Below are positions 16,384-27,023 of a stretch of 64,000 nucleotides of DNA, piece by piece. A program made the translations under genes and the position numbers. The stretch's first letter is position 1; each line of letters starts with the position of its first letter. This DNA comes from Marinobacter sp. LQ44 (lineage in GTDB: Bacteria > Pseudomonadota > Gammaproteobacteria > Pseudomonadales > Oleiphilaceae). The stretch covers positions 124,001-188,000 of the forward strand of contig NZ_CP014754.1 in the NCBI RefSeq assembly GCF_001447155.2. The letters run 5' to 3'. The notes beneath the pieces are model-generated. The model did not search any database and was not told the origin of the DNA. It worked only from the letters and a program-made list of their open reading frames with translations.

Positions 16384-17802
16384 ATGGCGGGCAAGACTTT
16401 ATACGACAAGTTGTGGGACGACCATTTGGTCAAACAGCGGGACGACGGCTCCGCGTTGATCTACATCGACCGGCAGTTGCTGCACGAAGTGACGTCGCCG
16501 CAGGCGTTTGAAGGTCTGCGCCTGGCCAACCGCAAGCCGTGGCGGATTGATGCCAACATCGCGACGCCGGATCATAACGTGCCGACCACCGATCGTGACA
16601 AAGGCATCGACGGCATCGTTGATCCGGTTTCCCGCACCCAGGTGGAGACTCTGGACAAGAACTGCGACGAGTTCGGGATTCTGGAATTCAAGATCAAAGA
16701 CCAGCGCCAGGGCATCGTGCACGTGATTGGGCCGGAGCAGGGTGCAACCTTGCCGGGTATGAGCATTGTCTGTGGTGATTCCCACACCTCTACCCACGGC
16801 GCCTTTGGTTGCCTGGCTCATGGTATCGGTACGTCTGAAGTTGAGCACGTGCTGGCGACGCAGTGCCTGGTTCAGAAGAAGATGAAGAACATGCTGGTGA
16901 AGGTGAACGGCAAGCTTGGCGCGGGTGTGACCGGCAAGGATGTGGTTCTGGCGATCATCGGCAAGATCGGCACCGCCGGTGGTACCGGTTACGCCATCGA
17001 GTTCGGTGGTGAGGCGATCCGTGGTTTGAGCATGGAAGGCCGGATGACCATCTGCAACATGGCCATCGAAGGCGGTGCCCGTGTGGGGATGGTGGCGGTG
17101 GATGACATCACTATTGACTACGTGAAAGGCCGGCCGTTCTCGCCAAAAGGCGAAACCTGGGACAAGGCGGTTGAGTACTGGCGTACCCTGCACAGCGATG
17201 ACGATGCGGTATTCGATAAGGTAGTTGAGCTGGACGGTTCCGCTATCAAGCCGCAAGTAAGCTGGGGTACGTCTCCGGAGATGGTGACCGGTGTTGATGG
17301 CAGCGTGCCGGACCCGGCGAAGGAAGAAGACCCGATCAAGCGTGAAGGCATTGTTCGTGCGCTTAAATACATGGGGCTGCAGCCGAACCAGAAGATTACC
17401 GACATCCAGCTGGACCGGGTGTTTATCGGTTCCTGTACCAACAGCCGCATTGAAGACTTGCGCGAAGCTGCGGCCGTAGTGAAAGGCCGTAAGGTGGCCG
17501 CCAGTCTGAAGCAGGCGATGGTGGTGCCGGGTTCTGGTCTGGTGAAAGCCCAGGCAGAGCAGGAAGGTCTGGATAAGATCTTCATTGAGGCGGGCCTGGA
17601 ATGGCGTGATCCCGGTTGTTCCATGTGTCTGGCCATGAACGCCGACAAATTGGGGCAGGGCGAGCATTGTGCGTCCACGTCCAATCGGAACTTTGAGGGC
17701 CGTCAGGGCTTTGGTGGGCGTACCCACCTGGTGAGCCCGGCGATGGCGGCGGCAGCAGCCGTGTCTGGCCATTTTGTTGATGTCCGTGAGTTGCTGAACT
17801 GA
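16384..17802 (+). CDS. leuC: 3-isopropylmalate dehydratase large subunit
   Basis: 472 residues. With LeuD it isomerises 2-isopropylmalate to 3-isopropylmalate in leucine synthesis. It carries an aconitase-type [4Fe-4S] cluster: Cys351 in [12 protein letters not shown], Cys412 and Cys415 in [13 protein letters not shown]. Further signatures are [19 protein letters not shown] and [17 protein letters not shown] near the C-terminus. First gene of leuC-leuD-leuB, with leuD starting 17 bases after its stop. Confidence 0.98.
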   Translation: MAGKTLYDKLWDDHLVKQRDDGSALIYIDRQLLHEVTSPQAFEGLRLANRKPWRIDANIATPDHNVPTTDRDKGIDGIVDPVSRTQVETLDKNCDEFGILEFKIKDQRQGIVHVIGPEQGATLPGMSIVCGDSHTSTHGAFGCLAHGIGTSEVEHVLATQCLVQKKMKNMLVKVNGKLGAGVTGKDVVLAIIGKIGTAGGTGYAIEFGGEAIRGLSMEGRMTICNMAIEGGARVGMVAVDDITIDYVKGRPFSPKGETWDKAVEYWRTLHSDDDAVFDKVVELDGSAIKPQVSWGTSPEMVTGVDGSVPDPAKEEDPIKREGIVRALKYMGLQPNQKITDIQLDRVFIGSCTNSRIEDLREAAAVVKGRKVAASLKQAMVVPGSGLVKAQAEQEGLDKIFIEAGLEWRDPGCSMCLAMNADKLGQGEHCASTSNRNFEGRQGFGGRTHLVSPAMAAAAAVSGHFVDVRELLN

Positions 17803-17819
17803 TCCACAGGAGAGAGACC

Positions 17820-18467
17820 ATGCGCGCATTTACGCAACACCAGGGTATTGTTGCCCCCATGGACCGGTCCAATGTGGATACGGACATGATCATTCCCAAG
17901 CAGTTTCTGAAGTCGATCAAGCGCACGGGCTTTGGCCCGAACCTGTTTGATGAGCTGCGGTATCTGGATGAAGGCAAGCCGGATCAGGACTGTTCCAATC
18001 GCCCCGTGAACCCGGATTTCGTTCTGAACCAGGATCGATACAAAAGCGCCAGTGTGCTGTTGGCTCGCAGGAACTTCGGTTGCGGTTCCAGTCGGGAGCA
18101 TGCCCCGTGGGCGCTGGATGATTTCGGCTTCCGGGTGATTATTGCCCCGAGCTTTGCCGATATTTTCTACAATAACTGCTTTAAGAATGGCCTGTTACCC
18201 ATTGTTCTGGATGAAGAAATAGTTGATAAGCTGTTTCAGGAGACCGAGGCTAACGAAGGTTATGAATTAACGGTGGACCTGGAAGCTCAGACAGTAACGA
18301 CCCCCTCTGGTGAGTCTTACAGTTTTGATGTCGATAATTTTCGTCGTCACTGTCTGCTCAATGGGCTCGATGATATCGGTGTGACCCTTGAAGACGCCGA
18401 TGCCATTCGCGCCTACGAAGATGCTCGCCGCCAGACTGCCCCCTGGTTGTTTAACGCTGGAAACTGA
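17820..18467 (+). CDS. leuD: 3-isopropylmalate dehydratase small subunit
   Basis: 215 residues, the swivel-domain partner of LeuC. Typical segments are [16 protein letters not shown] near the N-terminus, [16 protein letters not shown] (substrate loop) and [19 protein letters not shown] strong ribosome binding site (CAGGAGAGA) precedes the ATG and leuB follows 17 bases later, so leuCDB is one operon. Confidence 0.98.
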   Translation: MRAFTQHQGIVAPMDRSNVDTDMIIPKQFLKSIKRTGFGPNLFDELRYLDEGKPDQDCSNRPVNPDFVLNQDRYKSASVLLARRNFGCGSSREHAPWALDDFGFRVIIAPSFADIFYNNCFKNGLLPIVLDEEIVDKLFQETEANEGYELTVDLEAQTVTTPSGESYSFDVDNFRRHCLLNGLDDIGVTLEDADAIRAYEDARRQTAPWLFNAGN

Positions 18468-18484
18468 TAAACAAGGATTCTGAT

Positions 18485-19558
18485 ATGTCCCGTAATGTGT
18501 TGCTTCTGCCGGGTGACGGCATTGGTCCGGAAATCGTCGCTGAAGCGGAGAAGGTTCTGAGCAAGGTTAATGACCAGTTCAATCTTGGCCTGACCTTTGA
18601 CAAGGCCCTGGTGGGTGGTGCGGCTATCGATGCCACGGACTCACCGTTGCCGGACGAAACCCTGGAAAAAGCGCGCAATGCCGACGCCATTCTGCTGGGT
18701 GCTGTCGGTGGCCCCCAGTGGGACAGCCTGCCGACGGCCAAGCGCCCGGAGAAGGGGCTGCTGGGTCTGCGTTCGAACCTGCAGCTGTTTGCCAACCTGC
18801 GCCCAGCCATTCTGTACCCGCAACTGGCGTCTGCGTCTTCCCTGAAGCCGGAAGTGGTTTCTGGCCTGGATATCCTGATCGTGCGCGAGCTGACCGGCGG
18901 TATCTATTTTGGGCAGCCCCGCGGTGTGCGAGAGCTGGAGAATGGTGAGCGCCAGGGCTACAACACCTATCAGTACACTGAGTCTGAGATTCGCCGAATC
19001 GGCCGCGTCGCCTTTGAAGCGGCCCAGCAACGCGGCAAGAAGCTGTGCTCTGTCGACAAGGCAAACGTACTGGAAGTGACCGTGCTGTGGCGCGAGATCA
19101 TGGAAGACCTGAAGCGTGAATACCCGGATGTCGAGTTGTCCCATATGTACGTGGACAACGCCGCCATGCAGCTGGTTCGGGCTCCCAAGCAATTCGATGT
19201 GATTGTGACTGGCAACATGTTTGGTGATATTCTTTCTGACGAAGCGGCTATGCTCACCGGCTCCATCGGCATGTTGCCGTCGGCGTCGCTGAACTCTGAA
19301 AAGCAGGGCATGTATGAGCCTTGCCACGGTTCGGCGCCGGATATTGCCGGGCAGGGCATTGCCAACCCGTTGGCCACCATCATCAGTGCAGCCATGATGC
19401 TGCGTTACAGCCTGAATGAGGAAAAAGCCGCAGAAGCGATTGAAGCGGCGGTCAGCAAGGTACTGGATCAGGGGCTGCGCACCGCAGACATCATGTCAGA
19501 CGGTGGTAAGAAGGTTTCAACCCGGGAAATGGGTGAAGCTGTTCTCAATGCGCTTTGA
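18485..19558 (+). CDS. leuB: 3-isopropylmalate dehydrogenase
   Basis: 357 residues. It oxidises and decarboxylates 3-isopropylmalate with NAD+. Seen: [19 protein letters not shown] at the start, [36 protein letters not shown] and the metal-binding [20 protein letters not shown], then [12 protein letters not shown]. It closes the leuCDB operon; asd follows after 126 bases. Confidence 0.98.
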   Translation: MSRNVLLLPGDGIGPEIVAEAEKVLSKVNDQFNLGLTFDKALVGGAAIDATDSPLPDETLEKARNADAILLGAVGGPQWDSLPTAKRPEKGLLGLRSNLQLFANLRPAILYPQLASASSLKPEVVSGLDILIVRELTGGIYFGQPRGVRELENGERQGYNTYQYTESEIRRIGRVAFEAAQQRGKKLCSVDKANVLEVTVLWREIMEDLKREYPDVELSHMYVDNAAMQLVRAPKQFDVIVTGNMFGDILSDEAAMLTGSIGMLPSASLNSEKQGMYEPCHGSAPDIAGQGIANPLATIISAAMMLRYSLNEEKAAEAIEAAVSKVLDQGLRTADIMSDGGKKVSTREMGEAVLNAL

Positions 19559-19684
19559 GTCAGCCCTGATTCGCTAAACCGAGACCCGACAGTGGCGCGA
19601 TGCTGCCACTGCGGGATCATCCATCCTGTCCCTGCCAGCGATAACGGTAGCGGGCGGGCATAATGTGAGGTTCAAAGGTCGCAC

Positions 19685-20800
19685 ATGAAGCGAGTTGGAC
19701 TTGTAGGTTGGCGTGGCATGGTAGGCTCAGTCCTCATGCAGCGCATGCGTGAAGAAAACGATTTTGCCGACATCGATCCGGTGTTTTTTACCACTTCCCA
19801 GGCGGGCAAGCCGGCCCCGGACGTAGGCAAAGAAGGCGTTCCGCCACTCCAGGATGCCTTTGATATCGACATCCTGAAAGGCATGGACGTAATCCTGACC
19901 TGTCAGGGCGGTGATTACACCTCAGCGGTGTACCAGAAGCTGCGCGATGCAGATTGGAACGGCTACTGGATTGACGCGGCATCGTCCCTGCGGATGGTGG
20001 ATCACTCCGTCATTGTGCTGGATCCGGTTAATCGCAACGTGATCGATGCCGCCCTGAATAAGGGTGTAAAAGATTATATTGGCGGTAACTGCACCGTGAG
20101 CCTGATGATGTTGGCCCTGGGTGGTCTGCTGGAGCAGGATCTTATTGAGTGGGTCTCTCCGATGACCTATCAGGCGGCTTCCGGTTCCGGCGCCCAGAAC
20201 ATGCGGGAACTGCTGAGCCAGATGGGTGCGTTGAACGACAGCGTCAAGTCGGAGCTTGCTGACCCCTCGTCGGCGATCCTGGAAATCGACCGCAAGGTAA
20301 CCGATACCATGCGATCCGGTGATTTCCCCACCGAGCACTTCGGTGTGCCCCTGGCGGGCAGCCTGATTGCGTTTATCGACAAGCAGCTCGATAACGGCAT
20401 GAGCAAGGAAGAGTGGAAGGCGGGCGTTGAGACCAACAAGATTCTTGGCCGCAGCGACAATCCGATTCCTATCGACGGCATTTGTGTTCGTATTGGCGCT
20501 ATGCGCTCTCACAGCCAGGCGCTGACTATCAAGCTCAAGAAAGACCTGTCGGTCGCGGAAATCGAGGGTATTCTTGCCAAGGCCAACGACTGGGTGAAAG
20601 TCATCCCGAATGATCGCGATGCCACCATGCAGGAACTCACGCCGGCGAAAGTGACCGGCACCCTGAGTATCCCCATCGGGCGGATTCGCAAATTGTCCAT
20701 GGGGCCGGAATACATTTCTGCGTTTACCGTGGGTGACCAGTTGCTGTGGGGGGCCGCTGAGCCTCTGCGCCGCATGCTGCGGATTCTGCAGGAACGTTAA
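19685..20800 (+). CDS. asd: Aspartate-semialdehyde dehydrogenase
   Basis: 371 residues, the length of the gammaproteobacterial Asd class. It reduces aspartyl phosphate to aspartate semialdehyde for lysine, threonine, methionine and diaminopimelate. N-terminal [18 protein letters not shown] is the NADP loop; the catalytic Cys136 lies in [10 protein letters not shown], and [15 protein letters not shown] and [13 protein letters not shown] follow. AAAGGT precedes the ATG. The gap to leuB contains an imperfect hairpin (about 19590-19612) but no T-run. Confidence 0.97.
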   Translation: MKRVGLVGWRGMVGSVLMQRMREENDFADIDPVFFTTSQAGKPAPDVGKEGVPPLQDAFDIDILKGMDVILTCQGGDYTSAVYQKLRDADWNGYWIDAASSLRMVDHSVIVLDPVNRNVIDAALNKGVKDYIGGNCTVSLMMLALGGLLEQDLIEWVSPMTYQAASGSGAQNMRELLSQMGALNDSVKSELADPSSAILEIDRKVTDTMRSGDFPTEHFGVPLAGSLIAFIDKQLDNGMSKEEWKAGVETNKILGRSDNPIPIDGICVRIGAMRSHSQALTIKLKKDLSVAEIEGILAKANDWVKVIPNDRDATMQELTPAKVTGTLSIPIGRIRKLSMGPEYISAFTVGDQLLWGAAEPLRRMLRILQER

Positions 20801-20858
20801 ATAGTGTTACACAGTGGTAATTAATGCCAACTGTGTCCGGTTTTTCGTATGCCGGAGT

Positions 20859-20897
20859 GGGGCGGAGGCTGATTTCAGCGTCCGCCCCTGTTATTTT
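20859..20897 (+). terminator. Terminator after asd
   Basis: Perfect 8-bp stem GGGGCGGA/TCCGCCCC (20859-20866, 20881-20888) with a 14-base loop, followed by TGTTATTTT, 59 bases after the asd stop. Confidence 0.7.
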
Positions 20898-20960
20898 CAG
20901 GGCTGTTAAGGAGTTCCGCCCGATTGGTAAAAAAACGGTGCAAGGATTGCGGCTGATTGA

Positions 20961-21010
20961 TTGATAAAAGAGGCTTTATCAACAATACTTGCCAAACTGA
21001 ACGGTATAAT
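20961..21010 (+). promoter_or_regulatory. Palindrome and -10 box upstream of fimV
   Basis: TTGATAAA (20961-20968) and TTTATCAA (20975-20982) form a perfect inverted repeat with a six-base spacer. TATAAT at 21005-21010 is a perfect -10 but has no good -35 at 16-18 bases, which fits a promoter helped by an activator bound at the palindrome. Inference only. Confidence 0.35.
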
Positions 21011-21113
21011 TGCGATATAACAACGAGAACTAAAAAGACGGAAGTCATCCAACCTCGTCCGATTCTGTTGAGATACAGCAGTAAAGAATAACGGAGACTG
21101 GAAAGGAAAAAGC

Positions 21114-24100
21114 ATGAAGGTACGCAAGCTTGCGGTTGCCATGGCGCTGGCGGGAGGGCTCGGTTCCGGTATCGCTCAGGCGTTGGGGCTGGGGGAAATT
21201 GAACTGCAGTCCTGGCTGAATGAGCCCCTGGATGCGGAAATATCACTCCGTGAAAGTCGTGGGGTGGATCCCGGTGATGTATTTGTAAATGTTGCGCCGG
21301 AAGCCGCTTATCAGCGGATTGGCATTGATCGCCACCAGTTTCTGAGCAGGCTGAGGTTTGAGGTGGTTACCGCTTCCGACGGCAGTCTCGTTGTTAACGT
21401 CTCTTCCCGGGAGCCGCTCCGGGAACCTTACCTGAATTTTCTGTTGGAGCTGACCTGGCCTAATGGCCGACTGATGCGAGAATATTCGGTACTGGTAGAT
21501 CCACCAGTGTATGCCGAAAATTCCGGTGTTCAGGAGCAGGTGAGTGCGCCTTCGGCGGCGCCAGCAAGTCCAAGGCAGGCAGCGCCCCGTAGCCAGGAGT
21601 CTGTGCGTCGCCAGGCCCAGGCCGAGAGTTCGCTTGCCCGGGGCTATCAGGCCGACACGTTCGGCCCGACCGGTCCATCAGACACGCTCTGGACTATCGC
21701 CCAGCGTGTTCGCCCGGACAGCTCTGTGTCTATGCAGCAGGTTATGCTGGCCCTTCAGGACCAGAACCCCAATGCCTTTATGGGCGGCAACATCAATCGG
21801 TTGAAGCGTGGTGAGGTGCTAAGAGTTCCAACCATGGAGCAGATCCGCAGCCGGAGCCAGGCAGAAGCTAACCGCGTTGTTGCACAGCAAAACGAGGCGT
21901 TCCAGTCTCGTACCGTCGATGCCACCCGTACCGCAGAGGCTGAATCCGCTCCGGCGCATACCCAGGCGGGCGCAGCCGGTGACGAATTGCGCTTGCTGGT
22001 AGCGGATGGCGAATCTCGCGATGTTACCGAGGGTGGCTCCGCTGGCGGTGATGGCGATTTGCCGGGCGGCAGCGACGTGGGCTCAGCGGTAGCGATGGAA
22101 GAGCTGGAAGCCACGCGTCGCGAAAACGAAGAATTGAACAGTCGCCTGGCTGATCTTCAGGATCAGGTTTCCACCCTGCAGCGTCTGTTAGAGCTCAAGA
22201 ACAGCCAGCTTGCAGATTTGCAGGGTATGACGGCTGAAGAGGCAGCGGCGGCGGATCAACTCCCGGACGACGAGGCCGAAGAACTGGCGGCAGTTGACGG
22301 CGCTGACGAGGTCGCCGAGGACGATTCGGATGCGCTCGAAGAGATGCCCGGAGCTGAGGGTGGCGAGCAGGCCGCAATGGATGAGCTGACAGATGACAGT
22401 GGCGTTGATGGCGCCGGTGAGGACGTCGCTACTACCGAATCCGCGCAACCAGCCGACGAAGCGGCAGAGCAGGAAGCCGATGAGGCAGACGTGGCCGCCG
22501 CTCCGGCAGCGGAGCAGCCCCGCGAACAGCCTCGCCAGCCAGCGCCGGTTGCCCCTCCCGCCGTGGAGAAGGGTTTCCCCGGTAATGTGATTGACGCCAT
22601 TTCAAACAATCCGATGTACCAGATTGCCCTGGGTGGCGGCCTGGTTCTGCTCTTGCTGTTGCTTCTGCTGGTTGCACGCCGGAACGCCAATCGTGAAAAG
22701 GCATTCTACGACCAGCTCAACAGCGAGGACGGTAGCGAAAGCGATTCGTTTGATCTGAGCCTGGAAGACGAAGCTGTTGATCAGCAGGAAGGCGCTGACG
22801 CCCTGGCCGAAGCCGACACCTACATTGCCTATGGTCGTCATGATCAGGCAGCACAGGTGCTTGAAACCGCCATTTCCCGGGAGCCGAGCCGCACTGATCT
22901 CCGGTTGAAGCTGCTTGGGGTATACGCGGACAGCCAGGATCGTGATTCGTTCGAGAAACAGTACGGGGAAATTGAGGCCCTGGAAGACGAAGCCGCTATT
23001 GAGCAGGCAACCGTTCTTCGCGAGCGTCTTGAAGAAGCCGAGTCTATGCCAAGCATCGACGACCTTGAGTCGCAACTGCGGTCTGATTCCTTCAGTACTT
23101 CGGTGGCGACAGAGGAAGAGCCTGGTCAGGAAGACGAGTTACCGTCTGATGATGATTGGCAGCTGTCTGATGACCTGAAAGCAGACGAGTTTGAGGCCAG
23201 TCCCGAGCCTGAGCAGGAGAACGAGTTCGGAGAGCTGGAATCGGACGTCGAGAAGGAGGGTGATTCTCCCGACGATCTGATTGAATACGACCTTTCCGGT
23301 CTTGAGGTATCTGAAAAAGACGAATCCGCCGTCGACACTTCCGACGAGCAGGATTTCTCTTCTCTCGAAATGGATCTTGAAGACTCGGGCGAGGCCAAAG
23401 CCGACGAAGAAGATCTGAGTTTCGATTTCGAGTCCGCACTTGAAGACGAAGCCACCGAAGAGCCGGCGGTTGAGACAGCGGAAGAGGATACTCTGGATTT
23501 CGGACTGGAAGAGGAGTCTGATAAAGCAGAACAGGTTGGAGATGCGGAAACCGTTGAGGATGAATTGTCGGGCGACGTGGATGCCCTGGATGAGTCCTTC
23601 CTGGACGAGCTTGATGCCGAACTGGACAAGGTTGCTGAGGAAGAAGGCGAGCCGGAAGGGCTGGACCTTGACGAGTCTACGCTGGACGACCTGGAACTTG
23701 ATGTGTCTGACGAGGATCTCGCCCTGATGGAAGAGTTCTCTGAGTCTGACGAGCAGCCCGCAGGTCCGGAACAGGGAGCGGCATCCCTGGATGAAGAGCT
23801 TGGTCTGGAAGACGCGTTCAGCAGCGAAGAGCCGGCTGACTCAGAACCAACAAGTGAGCAGGCTCAGGAAGGTGAGCCTGAGGCCACTGAGCAGGAGGCT
23901 GATGCCATGGATGACGATCTGGTTCCGCTGGCGTCCGAATCGCTGGATGGCAAGCAGGAGCAGAGTTCCGCGCTTGATATCGATGAGGAGTCATTGGGCG
24001 AGGACGATGATTTCGATTTCCTTGCCGGGACTGACGAAGCGGCCACCAAACTCGATCTGGCCCGGGCCTACATCGAGATGGGGGACAGCGACGGAGCCCG

Positions 24101-24182
24101 TGATATCCTGGAAGAGGTCGCTCTGGAAGGAAACGACGAGCAGAAGGCGGAAGCGCAGGAGCTCCTTAAAAATCTTTCCTGA
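21114..24182 (+). CDS. fimV: FimV / HubP-family polar landmark protein
   Basis: 1022 residues. Signal peptide to about residue 24; periplasmic FimV N-domain (LGEIELQSWLNEPLDAEISL); a LysM-like peptidoglycan-binding stretch at about 180-245 (PSDTLWTIAQRVRPD ... LKRGEVLRVP); a coiled coil near 328-370; one transmembrane helix at 502-522 (YQIALGGGLVLLLLLLLLVA). The cytoplasmic side has a TPR-like segment (about 560-625), a very acidic region to about 970, and the conserved FimV C-domain (ATKLDLARAYIEMGDSDGAR). FimV marks the pole and is needed for type IV pilus and twitching functions. The order asd-fimV-truA is that of P. aeruginosa. Confidence 0.96.
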   Translation: MKVRKLAVAMALAGGLGSGIAQALGLGEIELQSWLNEPLDAEISLRESRGVDPGDVFVNVAPEAAYQRIGIDRHQFLSRLRFEVVTASDGSLVVNVSSREPLREPYLNFLLELTWPNGRLMREYSVLVDPPVYAENSGVQEQVSAPSAAPASPRQAAPRSQESVRRQAQAESSLARGYQADTFGPTGPSDTLWTIAQRVRPDSSVSMQQVMLALQDQNPNAFMGGNINRLKRGEVLRVPTMEQIRSRSQAEANRVVAQQNEAFQSRTVDATRTAEAESAPAHTQAGAAGDELRLLVADGESRDVTEGGSAGGDGDLPGGSDVGSAVAMEELEATRRENEELNSRLADLQDQVSTLQRLLELKNSQLADLQGMTAEEAAAADQLPDDEAEELAAVDGADEVAEDDSDALEEMPGAEGGEQAAMDELTDDSGVDGAGEDVATTESAQPADEAAEQEADEADVAAAPAAEQPREQPRQPAPVAPPAVEKGFPGNVIDAISNNPMYQIALGGGLVLLLLLLLLVARRNANREKAFYDQLNSEDGSESDSFDLSLEDEAVDQQEGADALAEADTYIAYGRHDQAAQVLETAISREPSRTDLRLKLLGVYADSQDRDSFEKQYGEIEALEDEAAIEQATVLRERLEEAESMPSIDDLESQLRSDSFSTSVATEEEPGQEDELPSDDDWQLSDDLKADEFEASPEPEQENEFGELESDVEKEGDSPDDLIEYDLSGLEVSEKDESAVDTSDEQDFSSLEMDLEDSGEAKADEEDLSFDFESALEDEATEEPAVETAEEDTLDFGLEEESDKAEQVGDAETVEDELSGDVDALDESFLDELDAELDKVAEEEGEPEGLDLDESTLDDLELDVSDEDLALMEEFSESDEQPAGPEQGAASLDEELGLEDAFSSEEPADSEPTSEQAQEGEPEATEQEADAMDDDLVPLASESLDGKQEQSSALDIDEESLGEDDDFDFLAGTDEAATKLDLARAYIEMGDSDGARDILEEVALEGNDEQKAEAQELLKNLS

Positions 24183-24210
24183 TCCGTTATAATCTCGTGA
24201 TATCGGTAAC

Positions 24211-24243
24211 AGCGCCGGCCATAAGGCCGGCGCTTTGTTTTTC
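24211..24243 (+). terminator. Terminator after fimV
   Basis: A 10-bp perfect stem AGCGCCGGCC/GGCCGGCGCT (24211-24220, 24225-24234), loop ATAA, followed by TTGTTTTTC. It lies only 28 bases before the presumed truA start, so truA needs readthrough or its own promoter inside this short gap. Confidence 0.9.
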
Positions 24244-24270
24244 AGTGAACTCTTTTCGACGGACCAATCC

Positions 24271-25179
24271 TTGTTTCTCAATTCTCAGCCTTTGACCACA
24301 GATAATGCGATCGGAAACGGTCGGGTAGCCATTGCGTTTGAATACGATGGTCGCGGGTTTCATGGCTGGCAACTCCAGAAAAGCGGTGTCCGGTCAGTGG
24401 AGAGCGAGCTGGCCAGGGCCGTGTCCAGAGTTGCTGATCACCCGGTTGACCTGGTGTGCGCGGGGCGTACGGATGCCCGCGTTCATGCCAGCTTTCAGGT
24501 GGCTCATTTTGATACTCCCTCGGTGAGGAATCTCCGCTCCTGGGTCATGGGTATGAATACCGCCTTGCCGGATGATATTTCCGTGCACTGGGCGGGCAAT
24601 GGTGTGGCAGATTTTCATGCACGGTTCTCGGCGGTTTATCGGCGCTACCGGTATGTTATTCTGAATCGTCCAGTAAGGCCCGGGATTCAGCGGGGGCAGG
24701 TGAGCTGGACCTTTCGGCCGCTTGACGTTGCCAGTATGCACAGGGCGGCTCAGGTGCTTGTCGGTGAACACGACTTCAGTTCGTTCCGGGCAGCCGGTTG
24801 TCAGTCCAGAACGCCGGTTCGCTATCTGGAGCGGATTTCGGTAACCCGAAAGGGCGACTATGTCGTAATAGATGTTCAGGCCAACGCTTTTCTGCACCAT
24901 ATGGTGCGCAACATTGCTGGCGCCTTGATGGCCGTGGGGGCAGGCAAACAGCCTGAACCATGGGTTGGTGAGGTGTTGGCCAGCAAAGATCGCAAGTTGG
25001 CGGGTGTGACCGCACCACCGGACGGACTCTATCTTGTGGATGTTGGCTACCCGGATCAGTACGGAATACCGAGGGCTCTGTGCGGCCCCGGTTTCGTAAG
25101 TCCCTGGTTCACCGACGGTGAGAACGGACCCATTGAGCCAACGCACATTCACCCCAAACAACCGGTGTCAGAAACATGA
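24271..25179 (+). CDS. truA: tRNA pseudouridine(38-40) synthase
   Basis: About 302 residues from this start. It makes pseudouridine at tRNA positions 38-40. The catalytic aspartate (Asp68 here) is in [37 protein letters not shown] precedes it, and [17 protein letters not shown] comes near the C-terminus. There is no in-frame ATG upstream of the core: possible starts are TTG at 24235 (inside the fimV terminator), 24271 and 24292. 24271 has GGA seven bases upstream and is chosen. The stop overlaps trpF (ATGA). Confidence 0.9.
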   Translation: MFLNSQPLTTDNAIGNGRVAIAFEYDGRGFHGWQLQKSGVRSVESELARAVSRVADHPVDLVCAGRTDARVHASFQVAHFDTPSVRNLRSWVMGMNTALPDDISVHWAGNGVADFHARFSAVYRRYRYVILNRPVRPGIQRGQVSWTFRPLDVASMHRAAQVLVGEHDFSSFRAAGCQSRTPVRYLERISVTRKGDYVVIDVQANAFLHHMVRNIAGALMAVGAGKQPEPWVGEVLASKDRKLAGVTAPPDGLYLVDVGYPDQYGIPRALCGPGFVSPWFTDGENGPIEPTHIHPKQPVSET

Positions 25180-25805
25180 CCACCCGTGTGAAAGTTTGCG
25201 GCTTGACCCGGCCGGAAGATATTGACGTCGCGGTAAGGTGCGGCGCAGACGCCATCGGTCTGGTTTTCTATGAGCCGAGCCCACGCTCGGTTACGGTTGA
25301 GCACGCCAGGGCGCTGGCGGATCGAATACCTGCCTTCGTCACGCTGACCGGTTTGTTTGTGAATCCGGAAGCCCGGTTTGTCGAGAGTGTGCTGGATCAG
25401 GTCCCGCTTGATCTGTTGCAGTTCCACGGCGATGAATCCCCGGACTTCTGTGACAGCTTCGGACGCCGCTGGATCAAAGCGGTCAGGGTTCGCGAAGAGG
25501 GTCAGATAGAGAAGGCCTTTGATGACTATCGCAAGGCCTCCGGCCTTCTGGTCGATGCCTGGGATCCGAATCGTTATGGGGGAACCGGGCAGTCCTTCAA
25601 CTGGGCATTGATTCCTGAACACCGGCCGTTACCCCTGATATTGGCCGGTGGGTTGTCTTCTGCTAACGTAGCCCGCGCCATTGAAGAAGTCAGGCCCTGG
25701 GCTGTCGACGTAAGCGGAGGGGTGGAGCAGAGCAAGGGCAAGAAAGACGCCACCAAACTATCCGATTTTATGAAAGAGGTTCACCGTGTCTGTAAAACTG
25801 ACTGA
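25176..25805 (+). CDS. trpF: Phosphoribosylanthranilate isomerase
   Basis: 209 residues. It isomerises phosphoribosylanthranilate in tryptophan synthesis. TIM-barrel signatures: [20 protein letters not shown] with the catalytic Cys near the N-terminus, [31 protein letters not shown] and [16 protein letters not shown] for the phosphate site. It overlaps truA by four bases and trpB by twenty, so it is translationally coupled on both sides. Confidence 0.97.
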   Translation: MTTRVKVCGLTRPEDIDVAVRCGADAIGLVFYEPSPRSVTVEHARALADRIPAFVTLTGLFVNPEARFVESVLDQVPLDLLQFHGDESPDFCDSFGRRWIKAVRVREEGQIEKAFDDYRKASGLLVDAWDPNRYGGTGQSFNWALIPEHRPLPLILAGGLSSANVARAIEEVRPWAVDVSGGVEQSKGKKDATKLSDFMKEVHRVCKTD

Positions 25806-27006
25806 AGAGATGTTGAAGGCGCTTCCGGATGCGAAAGGTCACTTCGGTGCCTTCGGTGGCCGGTTTGTTTCCGAAACCCTGATGGACTCGTTGATGACGC
25901 TGGAGAAAGAGTATCTCCGGCTGAAAGATGATGCCGAATTCCAGGCCACTTTCGATAAAGACCTGGCGGACTATGTGGGGCGTCCCAGCCCGTTGTATTT
26001 TGCCGAGCGACTGACGCGGGAAACCGGTGGTGCCCAGATCTGGCTGAAGCGTGAAGACCTCAACCATACCGGTGCTCATAAGGTGAACAACACCATTGGC
26101 CAGGCGCTTCTGGCCAGTTTCCTGGGCAAGAAACGAATTATTGCTGAAACCGGGGCCGGACAGCATGGTGTGGCAACCGCAACGGTGTGCGCGCGGCTTG
26201 GGCTTGAGTGCCATGTGTTCATGGGGGCGGAAGACGTCAAACGCCAGTCCCTCAACGTCTACCGGATGAAGCTACTCGGGGCCACCGTGCATGCGGTCCA
26301 GAGCGGCACCAAAACCCTGAAAGATGCCATGAACGACGCCATGCGTGACTGGGTGGCCAATGTTGATGAAACCTTCTATATCATCGGTACCGTGGCTGGC
26401 CCGCATCCCTATCCGCTGCTGGTTCGCGATTTCCAGTCGGTGATTGGTCGGGAAACCCGTCGCCAGGCCCTTGAGCAGGCCGGTAAACTGCCGGATGCGC
26501 TGGTAGCCTGTGTCGGTGGCGGCTCCAATGCCATCGGCATGTTCTATCCGTTCCTGTCTGATGAGAATGTTGAGCTTTACGGTGTTGAAGCAGGCGGCCT
26601 GGGTATCGAAACCGGTCAGCATGCCGCACCTTTGTGTGCCGGGCGCCCGGGGGTTCTTCACGGAAACCGAACGTACCTGATGGAAGACGAAAACGGCCAG
26701 ATCGCAGCAACCCATTCGGTCAGCGCTGGCCTGGATTATCCGGGAGTAGGCCCAGAGCACTCCTGGTTGAAAGACATCGGTCGCGCCAATTATGTCTCGG
26801 TCACCGATGACGAAGCGCTGGACGGTTTCCGTAAGCTGACCCGTGTTGAAGGTATTATGCCGGCGCTGGAAACCGCCCATGCGGTTGCCTACGCGCTTAA
26901 GCTGGCAGCAACCATGGACAAGGACAAGATGATCGTGATCAATGTCTCCGGTCGTGGCGACAAGGATATTCACACCATTGCCCAGTTGGATGGCATTGAG
27001 ATCTGA
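25786..27006 (+). CDS. trpB: Tryptophan synthase beta chain
   Basis: 406 residues. It joins indole and serine with PLP. Lys99 in [14 protein letters not shown] binds [13 protein letters not shown] holds its phosphate; [14 protein letters not shown] is also typical. The start is GTG at 25786 with AAAGAGG upstream, inside the end of trpF. In Pseudomonas trpBA lies elsewhere with trpI; here it sits between trpF and accD. Confidence 0.98.
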   Translation: MSVKLTEEMLKALPDAKGHFGAFGGRFVSETLMDSLMTLEKEYLRLKDDAEFQATFDKDLADYVGRPSPLYFAERLTRETGGAQIWLKREDLNHTGAHKVNNTIGQALLASFLGKKRIIAETGAGQHGVATATVCARLGLECHVFMGAEDVKRQSLNVYRMKLLGATVHAVQSGTKTLKDAMNDAMRDWVANVDETFYIIGTVAGPHPYPLLVRDFQSVIGRETRRQALEQAGKLPDALVACVGGGSNAIGMFYPFLSDENVELYGVEAGGLGIETGQHAAPLCAGRPGVLHGNRTYLMEDENGQIAATHSVSAGLDYPGVGPEHSWLKDIGRANYVSVTDDEALDGFRKLTRVEGIMPALETAHAVAYALKLAATMDKDKMIVINVSGRGDKDIHTIAQLDGIEI

Positions 27007-27023
27007 AGGTATCAGGAGCAGGC

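Larger units (their letters stand above)
20801..21113. other. 313-base gap between asd and fimV
   Basis: Contains a weak hairpin (ACACAGT 20809-20815 / ACTGTGT 20830-20836), the asd terminator (20859-20897), an 8-base palindrome (20961-20982) and AT-rich promoter-like sequence with TATAAT at 21005-21010. No gene seen. Confidence 0.7.

Noticed and set aside
16399..17829. 476-codon open frame on the minus strand
   Set aside because: Shadow of leuC caused by codon bias; histidine-rich nonsense composition.
22250..24100. Repetitive acidic stretch in fimV as a DNA repeat or horizontally acquired insert
   Set aside because: Such D/E-rich low-complexity regions are normal for FimV/HubP proteins; no exact DNA repeats stand out.
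24235..24270. TTG at 24235 as the truA start
   Set aside because: It falls in the T-run of the fimV terminator and adds residues with no family similarity.
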